Below, in pieces: positions 28,783 to 37,922 of a DNA stretch of 64,000 bases (its first letter is position 1; the number at the start of each line of letters is the position of its first letter). The stretch is from positions 1 through 64,000 of the forward strand of contig CACNGC010000006.1 of assembly GCA_902619805.1 (NCBI GenBank), in the 5' to 3' direction. A model generated the notes under the pieces. The model had not been told where the DNA came from, ran no database searches, and worked only from the letters and a program-made list of their open reading frames with translations. This stretch comes from an uncultured SAR116 cluster alpha proteobacterium (GTDB lineage: Bacteria; Pseudomonadota; Alphaproteobacteria; Puniceispirillales; Marisalimonadaceae). Position numbers and translations under genes: made by a program.

Positions 28783-29550
28783 TTATTTTACTAATTCGGG
28801 TTTGGTGCTAGAGTATTTTTTTTTCTCAGGAAGAATACCTAATCTATTTGCAACTTCTTGATATGCCTCTTTTAAACCACCTAATTCTTGTCTGAACAAA
28901 TCTTTGTCCATTTTCTTATTAGTGTTAATGTCCCATAATCTACAATTGTCGGGGCTTATTTCGTCAGCTAATAGTAAAATTGAATTACCTTCTTCAGAAT
29001 AATATCTTCCAAACTCAATTTTAAAATCTACAAGTTTAAGACCTATTCCAAAAAACAAACCTCTTAAAAAATCGTTAATCCTTAGACCGTACTCTAGCAT
29101 TTCATCCAATTCATCTCGAGTACCCCATTTAAAATTAACTATATGATCTTCGTTAATAAGTGGATCACCCAACTCATCTTTTTTTAAATAATGTTCTATT
29201 AGGGGTCTTGAAAAAACACTACCTTCTTTTAAACCAAGTCTTTTTACAATTGAGCCTGCTGCAATGTTTCTAACTACAAATTCTACAGGTATGATTTCAA
29301 CTTTTCTTACCAGTTGTTCTCTCATATTTAATTTTTTGATATAATGAGTTGGTATACCAATTTCATTTATTTTTTTCATCAAGTAGTCAGAAATAGAATT
29401 ATTTAAAACTCCTTTACCGTTAATTATGGAGTGTTTTTCAGCATTATTTGCAGTAGCATCATCTTTAAAATATTGTATTACTGTATCTGAAGTAGGACCT
29501 TCAAAAATTGTTTTAGCTTTACCATCATATAAAATTTTCTTTTTTGACAT
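28783..29550 (-). CDS. purC: Phosphoribosylaminoimidazole-succinocarboxamide synthase
   Basis: SAICAR synthetase: CAIR, aspartate and ATP to SAICAR. YDGKAKTIFEG starts the ATP-grasp-like fold, FVVRNIAAGSIVKRLG and LVDFKIEFGRY are family signatures, and ISPDNCRLWD contains the metal-binding Asp. 255 residues. A 15-base gap joins it to purB upstream. Confidence 0.96.
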   Translation of the reverse strand: MSKKKILYDGKAKTIFEGPTSDTVIQYFKDDATANNAEKHSIINGKGVLNNSISDYLMKKINEIGIPTHYIKKLNMREQLVRKVEIIPVEFVVRNIAAGSIVKRLGLKEGSVFSRPLIEHYLKKDELGDPLINEDHIVNFKWGTRDELDEMLEYGLRINDFLRGLFFGIGLKLVDFKIEFGRYYSEEGNSILLLADEISPDNCRLWDINTNKKMDKDLFRQELGGLKEAYQEVANRLGILPEKKKYSSTKPELVK

Positions 29551-29565
29551 AGATTAATTATCCTT

Positions 29566-30873
29566 TTAATCAAAAACTCTATCAAATATATGATCAACAT
29601 GAACAAAATGTTGATCTAAATTGAATAATTTATCTATTTCGGTTTCATTAAGATATTTCATTACATTTTTATCTTTTTTTAACAAATTTTGGTAAACATT
29701 CTTTCTTTTACATTCTGGAGTTTTCCAAACTTTCATAGCATTTTCTTGTACCATTTCATAGGCATCTTCTCTGCTAGCACCTTTCTGTGTTAGTGCAAGT
29801 AACACTTGTTGTGAGTGAACAAGACCACCAAGTTTTTCTAGATTTGTTAACATTGTATCAGGATAAATTAGTAAATTTTCAATTACATTGTTTAGTCTTT
29901 GCAAAGCGAAGTCTAGAGTTATAGTAGCATCGGGTGCTATCATTCTTTCTACGGATGAATGAGAAATATCTCGCTCATGCCATAAAGTAACATTTTCTAA
30001 AGCTGGTATAACCGAAGATCTAACTAATCTTGCTAGACCAGTCAAATTTTCTGTGAGTACAGGGTTTCGCTTGTGTGGCATTGCACTTGAGCCTTTTTGA
30101 CCTTGCGAGAAATATTCTTCTGCTTCCCTAACTTCAGTTCTTTGCAAATGCCTGATTTCTGTTGCTAAGCGTTCAACACTAGAAGCAATTACTGCAAGGG
30201 TTGAAAAAAACACAGCATGTCTGTCTCTTGGAATAATTTGTGTGGAAACATCTTCAGGCATTAAATCCATTTTTTTAGATACGTAATTTTCTACAAATGG
30301 ATCAATATGAGCAAAAGTTCCAACTGCTCCTGATAGAGCACATGTACTTATTTCTTTTTTTGCTTCAATTAATCTTTTTTTATTTCTTTTGAATTCTGCA
30401 TAATAACTAGCAAGTTTCAAACCAAATGTAATTGGTTCTGCATGAATGCCATGTGATCTTCCAATTGTAACTGTATTTTTATGTTCGAATGAACGTTTTT
30501 TTAATGTTTCAAGTAATTTATCAATATCATTTAATAAAATATTAGATGCGTTTCGTAATTGTATAGAAAGAGTAGTATCCAGAATATCAGAAGATGTCAT
30601 GCCCTGATGAATAAACCTTGCATCTTCTCCAATATATTCTGCCAGATTTGTTAAAAATGCAATTACATCGTGTTTAGTGGTTTTTTCAATTTCATCAATT
30701 TTCTTTATATCAAATCTTCCTTTTTCCCAAATTACTTCGGCAGATTTTTTTGGTATTACTCCTAATTGTGCTTGAGCATCACAAGCATGAGCTTCAAGTT
30801 GGAACCATATATTAAATTTTTCTTCTTGAGACCAAATTTTAACCATCTCTTTTCTTGAATATCTTTCAATCAT
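29566..30873 (-). CDS. purB: Adenylosuccinate lyase
   Basis: Fumarase/aspartase superfamily enzyme acting twice in purine synthesis (SAICAR to AICAR, adenylosuccinate to AMP). SSDILDTTLSIQL, GRSHGIHAEPITFG with the catalytic His, and the signature loop GSSAMPHKRNP with the catalytic Ser are all present. 435 residues, short bacterial type. It heads the run purB-purC-purS-purQ-purL-bolA-grxD. Confidence 0.96.
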   Translation of the reverse strand: MIERYSRKEMVKIWSQEEKFNIWFQLEAHACDAQAQLGVIPKKSAEVIWEKGRFDIKKIDEIEKTTKHDVIAFLTNLAEYIGEDARFIHQGMTSSDILDTTLSIQLRNASNILLNDIDKLLETLKKRSFEHKNTVTIGRSHGIHAEPITFGLKLASYYAEFKRNKKRLIEAKKEISTCALSGAVGTFAHIDPFVENYVSKKMDLMPEDVSTQIIPRDRHAVFFSTLAVIASSVERLATEIRHLQRTEVREAEEYFSQGQKGSSAMPHKRNPVLTENLTGLARLVRSSVIPALENVTLWHERDISHSSVERMIAPDATITLDFALQRLNNVIENLLIYPDTMLTNLEKLGGLVHSQQVLLALTQKGASREDAYEMVQENAMKVWKTPECKRKNVYQNLLKKDKNVMKYLNETEIDKLFNLDQHFVHVDHIFDRVFD

Positions 30874-30996
30874 TTCAAAACCTAAATCATTTTTTTAGAA
30901 AGTTTATATTTTTTCTTTTGATCTATTTTCTTATACTGGATAAATAAATATATATACATATATATATTTTGTTTTTAATTTTAATACGAGAATAAA

Positions 30997-31167
30997 ATGA
31001 TTATCGGAACACTTTTAAAAAATGCGGTAAAAATTTTAGCAACTAATCCAGCAGCAAGAAAAAAAGCAGGAGAGTTAGCTTTAAAAGGTTATCAAAAAGC
31101 TAAACCAATTATCAAAGAAACTTCAAAATCTCTAAAAAAAACGATTAAAGAAAATTTAAAGAAATAA
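30997..31167 (+). CDS. Predicted small basic protein (56 residues)
   Basis: Frame MIIGTLLKNAVKILATNPAA continuing into a Lys-rich helix and ending ENLKK. Almost no low-probability codons, strong amphipathic character with a long run of Lys/Ala, no Cys. Similar small basic proteins adjacent to map or purB occur in related genomes to my recollection, but I cannot name a family. Upstream is an AT-alternating stretch (TATATATACATATATATAT) likely to carry promoters for both this gene and divergent purB. Ribosome site weak (ACGAG). Confidence 0.5.
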   Translation: MIIGTLLKNAVKILATNPAARKKAGELALKGYQKAKPIIKETSKSLKKTIKENLKK

Positions 31168-31184
31168 ACACAAAAAATTAATTT

Positions 31185-31973
31185 TTAAATTGGGTAATCT
31201 GGTTGTGTATAACCTTTAGGAGAATTCGTAAAAACTTCATATCCATTTGATGTCACCCCTATACTGTGTTCAAATTGAGCTGATAAACTCTTGTCACGAG
31301 TAACTGCTGTCCAACCATCAGATAGAATTTTGACATCATATTTCCCTGAATTAATCATAGGTTCAATGGTAAAAATCATACCTTCTTCAAGAACATCTCC
31401 AGTATTTGGCTGCCCATAATGTAAGATTGTTGGAGGTGCGTGGAAGACTTTTCCAAGACCATGGCCTGTAAAATCCCTTACAACTGATAATCCATTTTTT
31501 TCAGCATGAGTTTGAATTGCATGGCCAATATCACCTGTAGTACTTCCAGGTTTGACCATTTCAATTCCTAACCAAAGGCACTCATAAGTTACTTTAGTCA
31601 AAAATTTTGCTTTCCTAGATGGCTCTCCCACAAAATACATTCTGCTTGTATCACCATACCATCCATCAAGTATTACAGTTACGTCAATGTTAAGAATGTC
31701 TCCTTCATCAAGAATTTTGTCTCCAGGTATGCCATGACAAACAACGTGATTTACAGAAATACAAGTGGATTTAGGGAATCCTCTATAATTTAATGGTGCT
31801 GGTATAGCGTCATTTTTTAAAATATAATCATGACATAAATCATTTAGATACCCAGTTGAAACACCACTCTTAACATATGATGTTATATAGTCTAAAACAT
31901 CAGCAGCTAATTTACCTGCAGCATGCATTTTTAAAAATGCTTCTTTGTCATGTAAATCTATATCTTTTTTCAT
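31185..31973 (-). CDS. map: Methionine aminopeptidase, type I
   Basis: Removes the initiator methionine from new proteins. Metal ligands are seen as Asp in NIDVTVILDGWYGDTSRMY, His in RDFTGHGLGKVFHAPP, and Glu in IFTIEPMI and QFEHSIGV. 262 residues, no N-terminal zinc-finger extension. Convergent with the small basic protein, 17 bases apart. Confidence 0.96.
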   Translation of the reverse strand: MKKDIDLHDKEAFLKMHAAGKLAADVLDYITSYVKSGVSTGYLNDLCHDYILKNDAIPAPLNYRGFPKSTCISVNHVVCHGIPGDKILDEGDILNIDVTVILDGWYGDTSRMYFVGEPSRKAKFLTKVTYECLWLGIEMVKPGSTTGDIGHAIQTHAEKNGLSVVRDFTGHGLGKVFHAPPTILHYGQPNTGDVLEEGMIFTIEPMINSGKYDVKILSDGWTAVTRDKSLSAQFEHSIGVTSNGYEVFTNSPKGYTQPDYPI

Positions 31974-32071
31974 TCCAATTAGTAATTTGTTTTATATATA
32001 ATTCTCATGAATTGTAATATATGATTATAAATATCTACGTACAATATTAATTTTTATTAAGGATTTTTTTT

Positions 32072-32845
32072 ATGGTGGCCTCAGCAGGTATAATAATTAT
32101 TGGTGACGAAATTTTATCTGGAAGAACAAAAGATTCAAATATTAATTGGATTGCATGTGAATTAGACAATTTAGGTATAAGGTTAAATGAGGCAAGAATT
32201 ATTCCAGATGAATCAAGCACAATTATTAAAACAATTCAAGATTTTACAAATAAATATACTTATGTTTTTTCTTGTGGGGGAATTGGTCCAACCCATGATG
32301 ATATTACCACAGAATGTGTTGCTAAAGCTTTCAATCAAAAGTTATATAAAGACTCCGAAGCTATGAGAAGATTAAAATTACATTATGAGGGTACAAACAT
32401 TGAGTTTAATGAGGCTCGTCAAAAAATGGCAATTTTACCAACAAATTCTGAGTTAATAGATAATCCAGTCTCTGCCGCACCTGGCTATAGAATTGAAAAT
32501 CTTTTTGTTTTTGCGGGTGTTCCAAAAATAATGCAGGGAATGTTTAATTCAATTTTGAGTGATTTAACAGGTGGCAAGAAACTTAAATCAAAAACTGTGT
32601 CAAGCAACATTGGTGAAGGTCTTATAGCAAAAGACTTAGAAAAAATAGAAAATAAATTTTTAAACGTGAAAATTGGTTCATATCCATATTTTAAACCAGG
32701 GAGTTTTGGAACATCTATTGTATTAAGATCAGAAGATGAACTATCTCTAGAAAAAGCCTCTGAAGCAATTTTAGAAATTGTTATAAAATTTGGTGGAAAA
32801 GGAAAAATTTTAGATGGTAATGAGATTGATGATAGATCGTTATAA
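32072..32845 (+). CDS. CinA-type molybdopterin-binding domain protein
   Basis: Single MoaB/MogA-fold domain, as in the N-terminal half of CinA (competence/damage-inducible). IIIIGDEILSGRTKDSN at the start and FSCGGIGPTHDDITTECVAKAF are the family signatures. 257 residues: there is no C-terminal nicotinamide-nucleotide amidase domain, so the ADP-ribose pyrophosphatase-like activity suggested for this domain would be the only one. The stop abuts the convergent rhomboid gene (TAATTA). Confidence 0.85.
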   Translation: MVASAGIIIIGDEILSGRTKDSNINWIACELDNLGIRLNEARIIPDESSTIIKTIQDFTNKYTYVFSCGGIGPTHDDITTECVAKAFNQKLYKDSEAMRRLKLHYEGTNIEFNEARQKMAILPTNSELIDNPVSAAPGYRIENLFVFAGVPKIMQGMFNSILSDLTGGKKLKSKTVSSNIGEGLIAKDLEKIENKFLNVKIGSYPYFKPGSFGTSIVLRSEDELSLEKASEAILEIVIKFGGKGKILDGNEIDDRSL

Positions 32846-33565
32846 TTATTTTGAACTAGGAACAGAGCCATTTAAGGTTCTGTTTTTTTTTGCAATTTTA
32901 TTTTTCATTATATTTATTAAAAGTACTCCTGATATAAATCCACCAATGTGTGCAGCATATGCAACACCCCCAGAATTTAAGTCAGATCCATTAAAACTAA
33001 TAAATTGAATTATTATCCATCCTCCAAGTACAATAAAAGCTCTTATTCTAAATACTTTTACAAAAATTATAAACCAGAATAAAACTTTTATATTTGCTTT
33101 AGGGTATAAAACTAAATAGCCTCCAAGCACACCAGCAATCGCACCTGATGCACCAATCATTGGTATAGTTGATGTGGGATCAATTATTGCTTGAGTGAAC
33201 GCGGCAGCAATTCCAGAAACTAAATAAAAAATTATAAATTTTAATTTCCCTAACCTTTCTTCAATGTTATCCCCGAAAATGTAAAGATAAGTCATATTTC
33301 CAATTATATGCATCCAGCCACCATGTAAAAACATAGAAGTGAAAATTGATAAAAAAGGAGGTATAATTTTAAGATGTCCTGATAACTCAGAATGTCCAAA
33401 TAAAATAGCTGGTATCATACCAAAACTTAAAAAAGTCTGTTCCACTATATAAGTAGGATCAAAAATTTGGTTAAGAAAAATAAATGAACAAGAAAAAATT
33501 ATTAACCAAGAAATAATTGGTTTTTTATTTGTAGGATTTTCGTCTGAAAATGGAAAAAAAAACAT
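32846..33565 (-). CDS. Rhomboid-family intramembrane serine protease
   Basis: Six-helix inner-membrane protease. The nucleophile Ser lies in MIGASGAIAGVLGGY, the catalytic His in AAHIGGFISGVL, and the HGGWMHIIGNMTYLYIFG stretch contains the conserved His and Asn of the oxyanion region. 239 residues. The start codon directly follows the panC stop (TAAATG), implying cotranslation with panC. Substrates unknown. Confidence 0.9.
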   Translation of the reverse strand: MFFFPFSDENPTNKKPIISWLIIFSCSFIFLNQIFDPTYIVEQTFLSFGMIPAILFGHSELSGHLKIIPPFLSIFTSMFLHGGWMHIIGNMTYLYIFGDNIEERLGKLKFIIFYLVSGIAAAFTQAIIDPTSTIPMIGASGAIAGVLGGYLVLYPKANIKVLFWFIIFVKVFRIRAFIVLGGWIIIQFISFNGSDLNSGGVAYAAHIGGFISGVLLINIMKNKIAKKNRTLNGSVPSSK

Positions 33566-34408
33566 TTAAAATTCTATATTATCAATTAATCTAGTATTAT
33601 TTATTGTGACAGATCCTAGAAATACTTTATTACCTTTATAATTATTTGTTGAGATTATATTAAGTTCGCTGTCTCTCAATTCAAAATAATCAGGCATTAG
33701 GTCTTTAGACACTAAAAACGAATTGGCATTATCTAATATTTTATTTAACTTTTCTCTTTTCTCATAAGAATCCACACTATTTTGGAGACACTTAAATAGG
33801 TTAGCAGCAATTTTTAACTCTTTTTCAGACAAGTAATTATTTCTTGAAGAAAGGGCAACACCATTTTTTGATCTTATAATAGGAGCTTTTATTAGAGATA
33901 TTTGAGGGTGAAATGATTTAGCCATTCTTTTTATTAAAATTTGCTGTTGATAATCTTTTGCGCCAAAGACAGCTATATCTGGGTTAATTAATTCAAACAA
34001 TCTATTTACTACAGTTAATACTCCATCAAAATGTCCAGGTCTAATTTTACCACAAAGCTCAGATCCAAGATTTCCAGAATTTAAACTATTAACTTTTTTG
34101 ATTTTTGAAAATACTTCTTCACCACTTCTAGGTATAAATAAAATATCACATTGTTCTTTTTTTAATTTTTCAATATCTAATTTTTCAGTTCTAGGATATT
34201 TTTTAAAGTCTTCATTCTTACCAAATTGAAGAGGATTAACAAATATTGTTGTAATTGTTTTTGATGCTTTTAGTTTAGCTAATTTTATTAAAGATAAATG
34301 TCCATCATGTAAATTACCCATAGTTGGAATTAATGCTAATTTACCTGGCTTTTTAGAAAATTCTTCGAGGATTTTATATAGTTCTTCTCTTGTACGAGTA
34401 ATAACCAT
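33566..34408 (-). CDS. panC: Pantothenate synthetase
   Basis: Condenses pantoate and beta-alanine with ATP to pantothenate, a CoA precursor. PTMGNLHDGHLSLIK contains the HIGH-like nucleotide motif; FVNPLQFG, FGAKDYQQ and SSRNNYLS follow. 280 residues. It is upstream of the rhomboid gene with no spacer. panB is not in the window. Confidence 0.95.
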   Translation of the reverse strand: MVITRTREELYKILEEFSKKPGKLALIPTMGNLHDGHLSLIKLAKLKASKTITTIFVNPLQFGKNEDFKKYPRTEKLDIEKLKKEQCDILFIPRSGEEVFSKIKKVNSLNSGNLGSELCGKIRPGHFDGVLTVVNRLFELINPDIAVFGAKDYQQQILIKRMAKSFHPQISLIKAPIIRSKNGVALSSRNNYLSEKELKIAANLFKCLQNSVDSYEKREKLNKILDNANSFLVSKDLMPDYFELRDSELNIISTNNYKGNKVFLGSVTINNTRLIDNIEF

Positions 34409-34455
34409 TAATATAATGACCTATATGATTTGTTTGATATCAAAAACAAATTATA

Positions 34456-34542
34456 TGGTACGAGCGGGGGGACTTGAACCCCCACGTCCTTATCGGACTC
34501 TGGATTTTAAGTCCAGTGCGTCTACCATTCCGCCACGCTCGC
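34456..34542 (-). tRNA. tRNA-Leu (anticodon TAA)
   Basis: Reading on the minus strand, acceptor GCGAGCG pairs with CGCTCGT (one G-U), anticodon stem CTGGA/TCCAG holds loop CTTAAAA (anticodon TAA), a variable arm of class II length follows, and the T arm is GGGGGTTCAAGTCCCCC. CCA is encoded (34456-34458). It stands alone between panC and the divergent hydroxyacid dehydrogenase gene. Confidence 0.96.
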
Positions 34543-34565
34543 AAAACCATATGTTTGTTGTGTAA

Positions 34566-34594
34566 CTTAGCTTTTTGGCTAAGGCAAGTTTTTT
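34566..34594 (+). terminator. Hairpin followed by a T-run
   Basis: CTTAGC (34566-34571) pairs with GCTAAG (34578-34583), and a six-T run begins five bases later at 34589. In form it is a weak intrinsic terminator reading rightward, but no rightward gene ends here. It may insulate the hydroxyacid dehydrogenase gene from readthrough or attenuate it. Confidence 0.3.
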
Positions 34595-34648
34595 ATAGAT
34601 TTAAATAATAAATTTTATATAGTTTGAGTTATTAATTTGGAGAACAAT

Positions 34649-35749
34649 ATGGTTGAAAATAAATTAGGTAGTAAGATTGAAGGTGAAGAATATTTAGTTC
34701 TTCATGAATTTGCTAAAAAAGCTAAAGCAAAACTCTCAAAAGAAACTTGGGATTATCTAATTGGTGCTGCTGAGACTGAGACAACCTTTAAAAGAAATAG
34801 ATTTGCTCTTGACAGTTTGGCATTTAGACCAAGGGTATTAAGAGATGTTGAAAATGTTGATATATCTACTAACTTAGTTGGTCATTCCTTAAGAATGCCA
34901 GTAATTCTTGCACCCATAGGTTCGATGCAAGATTTTGTTGACGGAGCAGGAATTGCTCCAACAATCGCAGCATCTGAATTTGGTATATTGCACATGATTA
35001 GCTCTACTTGTATGCCAGGATTAGAAGAAGTTGCGAAAAGCGTTAATTATCCAAAACTATTTCAATTATATGTACGAGGTAACCAAAATTGGGTTGATGA
35101 TCAGATCAAAAGTGCTATTGACTCTAATTATGCAGGTATATGTTTAACAGTCGATTTAGACGCTTATGGAAGAAGAGAAAGAGATCTTGCAAAAAGATAT
35201 AGGACAACATCAAGACAAAGTGCAAGTGGTTTTGAGTATCAAATGCGATTTTCATGGAAAGATATTGATAGGATTAAATCTTATTGTGATTTGCCAATTA
35301 TAATAAAAGGTATAGCTACTAAAGAGGATGCTTTATTGGCAATAAAACATGGTGTTGAAATAATTTATGTTTCTAATCATGGTGGAAGACAATTAGATTT
35401 TGGAGTTGGAGGTTTGAATGTTTTGCCAGAAATTGTTGAGGTAGTTGAAAATAAAGCAAAGATTATTTTTGATGGAGGTATAATGCGAGGTACAGATGTT
35501 TTAAAAGCAATGGCATTAGGAGCAGATTGTGTCGGCATTGGAAGGCTTCAGGGATTTGCTGCTGCTGCTGGAGGTTCTAAAGCTATTTTTCGAATGCTTG
35601 AATTACTAGAAGCTGAAATTTTGACAGGCTTAAGATTGCTAGGATTAAACTCATTGACAGAACTTGATAAAAGTTATTTAAGCAAAGATTACGCATTTGA
35701 TTCCAAAAATGTATTAAGTGCTTTCCCATTAATTGATGAGGGATATTAA
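34649..35749 (+). CDS. FMN-dependent alpha-hydroxyacid dehydrogenase (LldD/glycolate oxidase family)
   Basis: TIM-barrel flavoprotein oxidising a 2-hydroxyacid such as lactate, glycolate or mandelate. APIGSMQDF near the N-terminus, CLTVDLDAYGRRERD, IIIKGIATKEDAL with the FMN Lys, and VSNHGGRQLDFGVGGL with the catalytic His and Arg are family hallmarks; FDGGIMRGTDVLKAMALGA binds the phosphate. I start at ATG 34649, eight bases after TTGGAG; the in-frame TTG at 34637 is part of that ribosome site. 366 residues. Substrate not predictable. Confidence 0.88.
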   Translation: MVENKLGSKIEGEEYLVLHEFAKKAKAKLSKETWDYLIGAAETETTFKRNRFALDSLAFRPRVLRDVENVDISTNLVGHSLRMPVILAPIGSMQDFVDGAGIAPTIAASEFGILHMISSTCMPGLEEVAKSVNYPKLFQLYVRGNQNWVDDQIKSAIDSNYAGICLTVDLDAYGRRERDLAKRYRTTSRQSASGFEYQMRFSWKDIDRIKSYCDLPIIIKGIATKEDALLAIKHGVEIIYVSNHGGRQLDFGVGGLNVLPEIVEVVENKAKIIFDGGIMRGTDVLKAMALGADCVGIGRLQGFAAAAGGSKAIFRMLELLEAEILTGLRLLGLNSLTELDKSYLSKDYAFDSKNVLSAFPLIDEGY

Positions 35750-36366
35750 GAAATTTTTGTGATTATTTCTTGAAATCTTTTTAGAAATCTTTTTTTGACA
35801 TCATTGGATGACAGTGGAACTATTTTTTGATGTTTGGAAATCAAATTTGGCTTTTTAATTATTTGTAAGGCTTCTTTTTCTTTATAACCAGCTAAATCAA
35901 TAGCTTCAAACCAAGCAAGAGCTTTGTCAATTTTTTTTATTTTAGATTCAATGTTTTTAGGTAGTAAAGCTGGTAATCCAAACCTAAGATAAATAGCTTT
36001 CATTAAATTATCTTCAACATGTCGATAACTGTTATTGAGAGCATATTTAAAAGGTGTGATTAAATCTCCTATAACATACTCTGGTGCATCATGAAGCAGA
36101 GCTGCTAAATTCCATTTTTTATCTAAGCTTGGATATTCAATGTTGAAGCATTCTTCTACCAACATAGAATGTTGAGCAACTGAATAAGGGTAATTACCAG
36201 TTGTTTGTCCATTCCATCTTGTTACCCTTGATAGCCCTAGTGCAATATCTTCAATTTCTATGTCAAATGGTGAAGGAGATAAAATATCAAGCTTTCTACC
36301 CGATAACATTCTCTGCCAAGCTCTTTGATTGATTTTTTTTAAAGGTTTAATGTTTTTGCTTTGCAT
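35746..36366 (-). CDS. HD-domain phosphohydrolase, YfbR-like
   Basis: Metal-dependent phosphohydrolase of the HD superfamily, like the dNMP 5'-nucleotidase YfbR. The His of SVAQHSMLVEECF, the HD pair in LLHDAPEYVIGDLITPFK and a later Asp give the H...HD...D set. The alphaproteobacterial N-terminal block RMLSGRKLDILSPSPFDIEI is present. 206 residues. It shares the TTAA stop palindrome with the hydroxyacid dehydrogenase gene. Confidence 0.82.
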   Translation of the reverse strand: MQSKNIKPLKKINQRAWQRMLSGRKLDILSPSPFDIEIEDIALGLSRVTRWNGQTTGNYPYSVAQHSMLVEECFNIEYPSLDKKWNLAALLHDAPEYVIGDLITPFKYALNNSYRHVEDNLMKAIYLRFGLPALLPKNIESKIKKIDKALAWFEAIDLAGYKEKEALQIIKKPNLISKHQKIVPLSSNDVKKRFLKRFQEIITKIS

Positions 36367-36433
36367 TCAAAAAATATATTGATTTATTATTCATTAAATA
36401 TAAAAGAGAAAAAAAAATTGTTAAGGTTTAATT

Positions 36434-37135
36434 TTGGATTTTTATCAAGCACAAAATAAGTATAGGCAAAAACAGTTTAGATCAATATTAAATTATATTT
36501 TTAAACTAATAATGATAATTATTGCTGTTTTTATTGGATGGTGGCTTGGTAACCGTGATAAATTAATTCTAATACAAGAAAATGAAAAAATAATTAATGA
36601 TTTTAATGATCAAAAAATTGAATTAGACAGAAAATTAACTGACATAAGATTGAAGCTTAAAGAAGCTAACCTTGCACTTAATACTCAAAATATAAGAAAT
36701 AAAGACACTGACTTTGGTAGAGATGCAAAAAATATTCTTGCATCTAATTTAGCTAAGGGTGTTCCTGAAAATGATATAATCGATGCATTGAGATTACTTG
36801 GTTATAAAAAAACTTGTAGTAAATTTGACTATAAAGAGTTAGCTGTTTCAACACAATCTTTTATACCACCTGAAAATACTTTATTATTATTATCAGGTGG
36901 ATTAAAAGTTAAAGTTGAAGGCAATATTTCTGATACAGTAACTGATAATCCTTATTTTGACCCATCTCAACCAATTAGAGTAATATTTATTTATTTAGGT
37001 AATAATGATATAGTTGAGGGTGATTTACCAATTACAAGAAACATTATGGCTGGAAAGTTTGCAGTAAAAATCAAAATATTAAAATCAAAGGTAAGAGGGG
37101 CTGTTATAGTTCAATATCAAAATTGTAAAATTTAA
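36434..37135 (+). CDS. Membrane-anchored coiled-coil protein of unknown function
   Basis: Not recognised. One transmembrane helix (about residues 22-42, LIMIIIAVFIGWWLG) is followed by a charged helical region (about 48-85) likely to form a coiled coil, then a folded C-terminal domain with a beta-rich look (LLLLSGGLKVKVEG, IRVIFIYLGNNDIVEG). N-in/C-out topology would put the main part in the periplasm. Start TTG at 36434 with AAGG upstream. It precedes the SDR/NTF2-like pair and may be in their operon. Confidence 0.6.
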   Translation: MDFYQAQNKYRQKQFRSILNYIFKLIMIIIAVFIGWWLGNRDKLILIQENEKIINDFNDQKIELDRKLTDIRLKLKEANLALNTQNIRNKDTDFGRDAKNILASNLAKGVPENDIIDALRLLGYKKTCSKFDYKELAVSTQSFIPPENTLLLLSGGLKVKVEGNISDTVTDNPYFDPSQPIRVIFIYLGNNDIVEGDLPITRNIMAGKFAVKIKILKSKVRGAVIVQYQNCKI

Positions 37136-37147
37136 TTTATTAGTAAT

Positions 37148-37921
37148 GTGAATAATTTGAAAATTAATAATGAAGAACAAAAAACTGCTATTGTTACTGG
37201 TGCAAGTGAGGGAATTGGTGCTGCTTTTTCTAAATTATTAATTAAAAAAGGTTGGAAAGTAATTGGTATCAGTCGCAGTTCTAGTAAATTGAGAGCAATC
37301 AGCCAAAACTTACTATCAAATGAACAGTCATTTAAATATTTTTCATGTGATGTCCAAGATCTTAAAAAATTGAAAAATATAGCAAAAGAAGTTGAAGTAC
37401 CTGACTTGCTTCTTTTGAATGCTGGCATTTATTCACCTGTGAATGCATCTGAAATCAATCTAGATCTTTATAAAAAACATTTAAATATAAATTACCTTGG
37501 TGTCTTGAACAGTTATGAAGCATTTTTACCAGGTCTAATAAAAAAACAAAATGGTCACATAATTATTATGTCTAGTGTGTCTGGGTGGATTGGGTTGCCT
37601 AAAGCTGCTGCATATGGACCGACAAAGGCAGCTTTAAGGTCATTTGCTCAGTCTGCTCGTTACGATTTAAATCCTAAAGGTATAAAAGTACAATTATGCA
37701 GCCCAGGTTTTGTGGAAACACAAGCAACCTCAATAAATGATTTTTATATGCCAGGTTTGATGAATGTTAACGAAGCTGCTAATTTAATTTTTAAATATAT
37801 GGGTTCAAATAAATTTGAATTTTCCTTCCCAATGTCATTTTCTATTTTCATGAAGATTTTTAGTTTTCTACCTGATAAGATATCATCTTATTTAATTAAA
37901 AAATTTATCATAAAAATCTGA
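37148..37921 (+). CDS. Short-chain dehydrogenase of the Cfa/DUF1365 gene group
   Basis: Classical SDR: TGASEGIGAAF cofactor motif, LLLNAGIYS, catalytic Ser in MSSVSGW, Tyr-x-x-x-Lys in AYGPTKAAL, then SPGFVET. GTG start. The C-terminal hydrophobic tail (MSFSIFMKIFSFLPDKI) could touch the membrane. The SDR plus NTF2-like pair is repeatedly found next to Cfa-like methyltransferase, DUF1365 and FAD oxidoreductase genes, which here lie convergent just downstream; lipid-linked chemistry is therefore likely, but inferred. Confidence 0.83.
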   Translation: MNNLKINNEEQKTAIVTGASEGIGAAFSKLLIKKGWKVIGISRSSSKLRAISQNLLSNEQSFKYFSCDVQDLKKLKNIAKEVEVPDLLLLNAGIYSPVNASEINLDLYKKHLNINYLGVLNSYEAFLPGLIKKQNGHIIIMSSVSGWIGLPKAAAYGPTKAALRSFAQSARYDLNPKGIKVQLCSPGFVETQATSINDFYMPGLMNVNEAANLIFKYMGSNKFEFSFPMSFSIFMKIFSFLPDKISSYLIKKFIIKI

Positions 37922-37922
37922 A

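Noticed and set aside
30948-30972. Alternating TATATA tract as an origin or operator
   Set aside because: Such tracts are expected in DNA this AT-rich; between divergent genes it is most simply promoter DNA.
34566-34594. Hairpin as a riboswitch for the hydroxyacid dehydrogenase gene
   Set aside because: Only one short stem is present; no known riboswitch core fits, so it is kept only as a weak terminator candidate.
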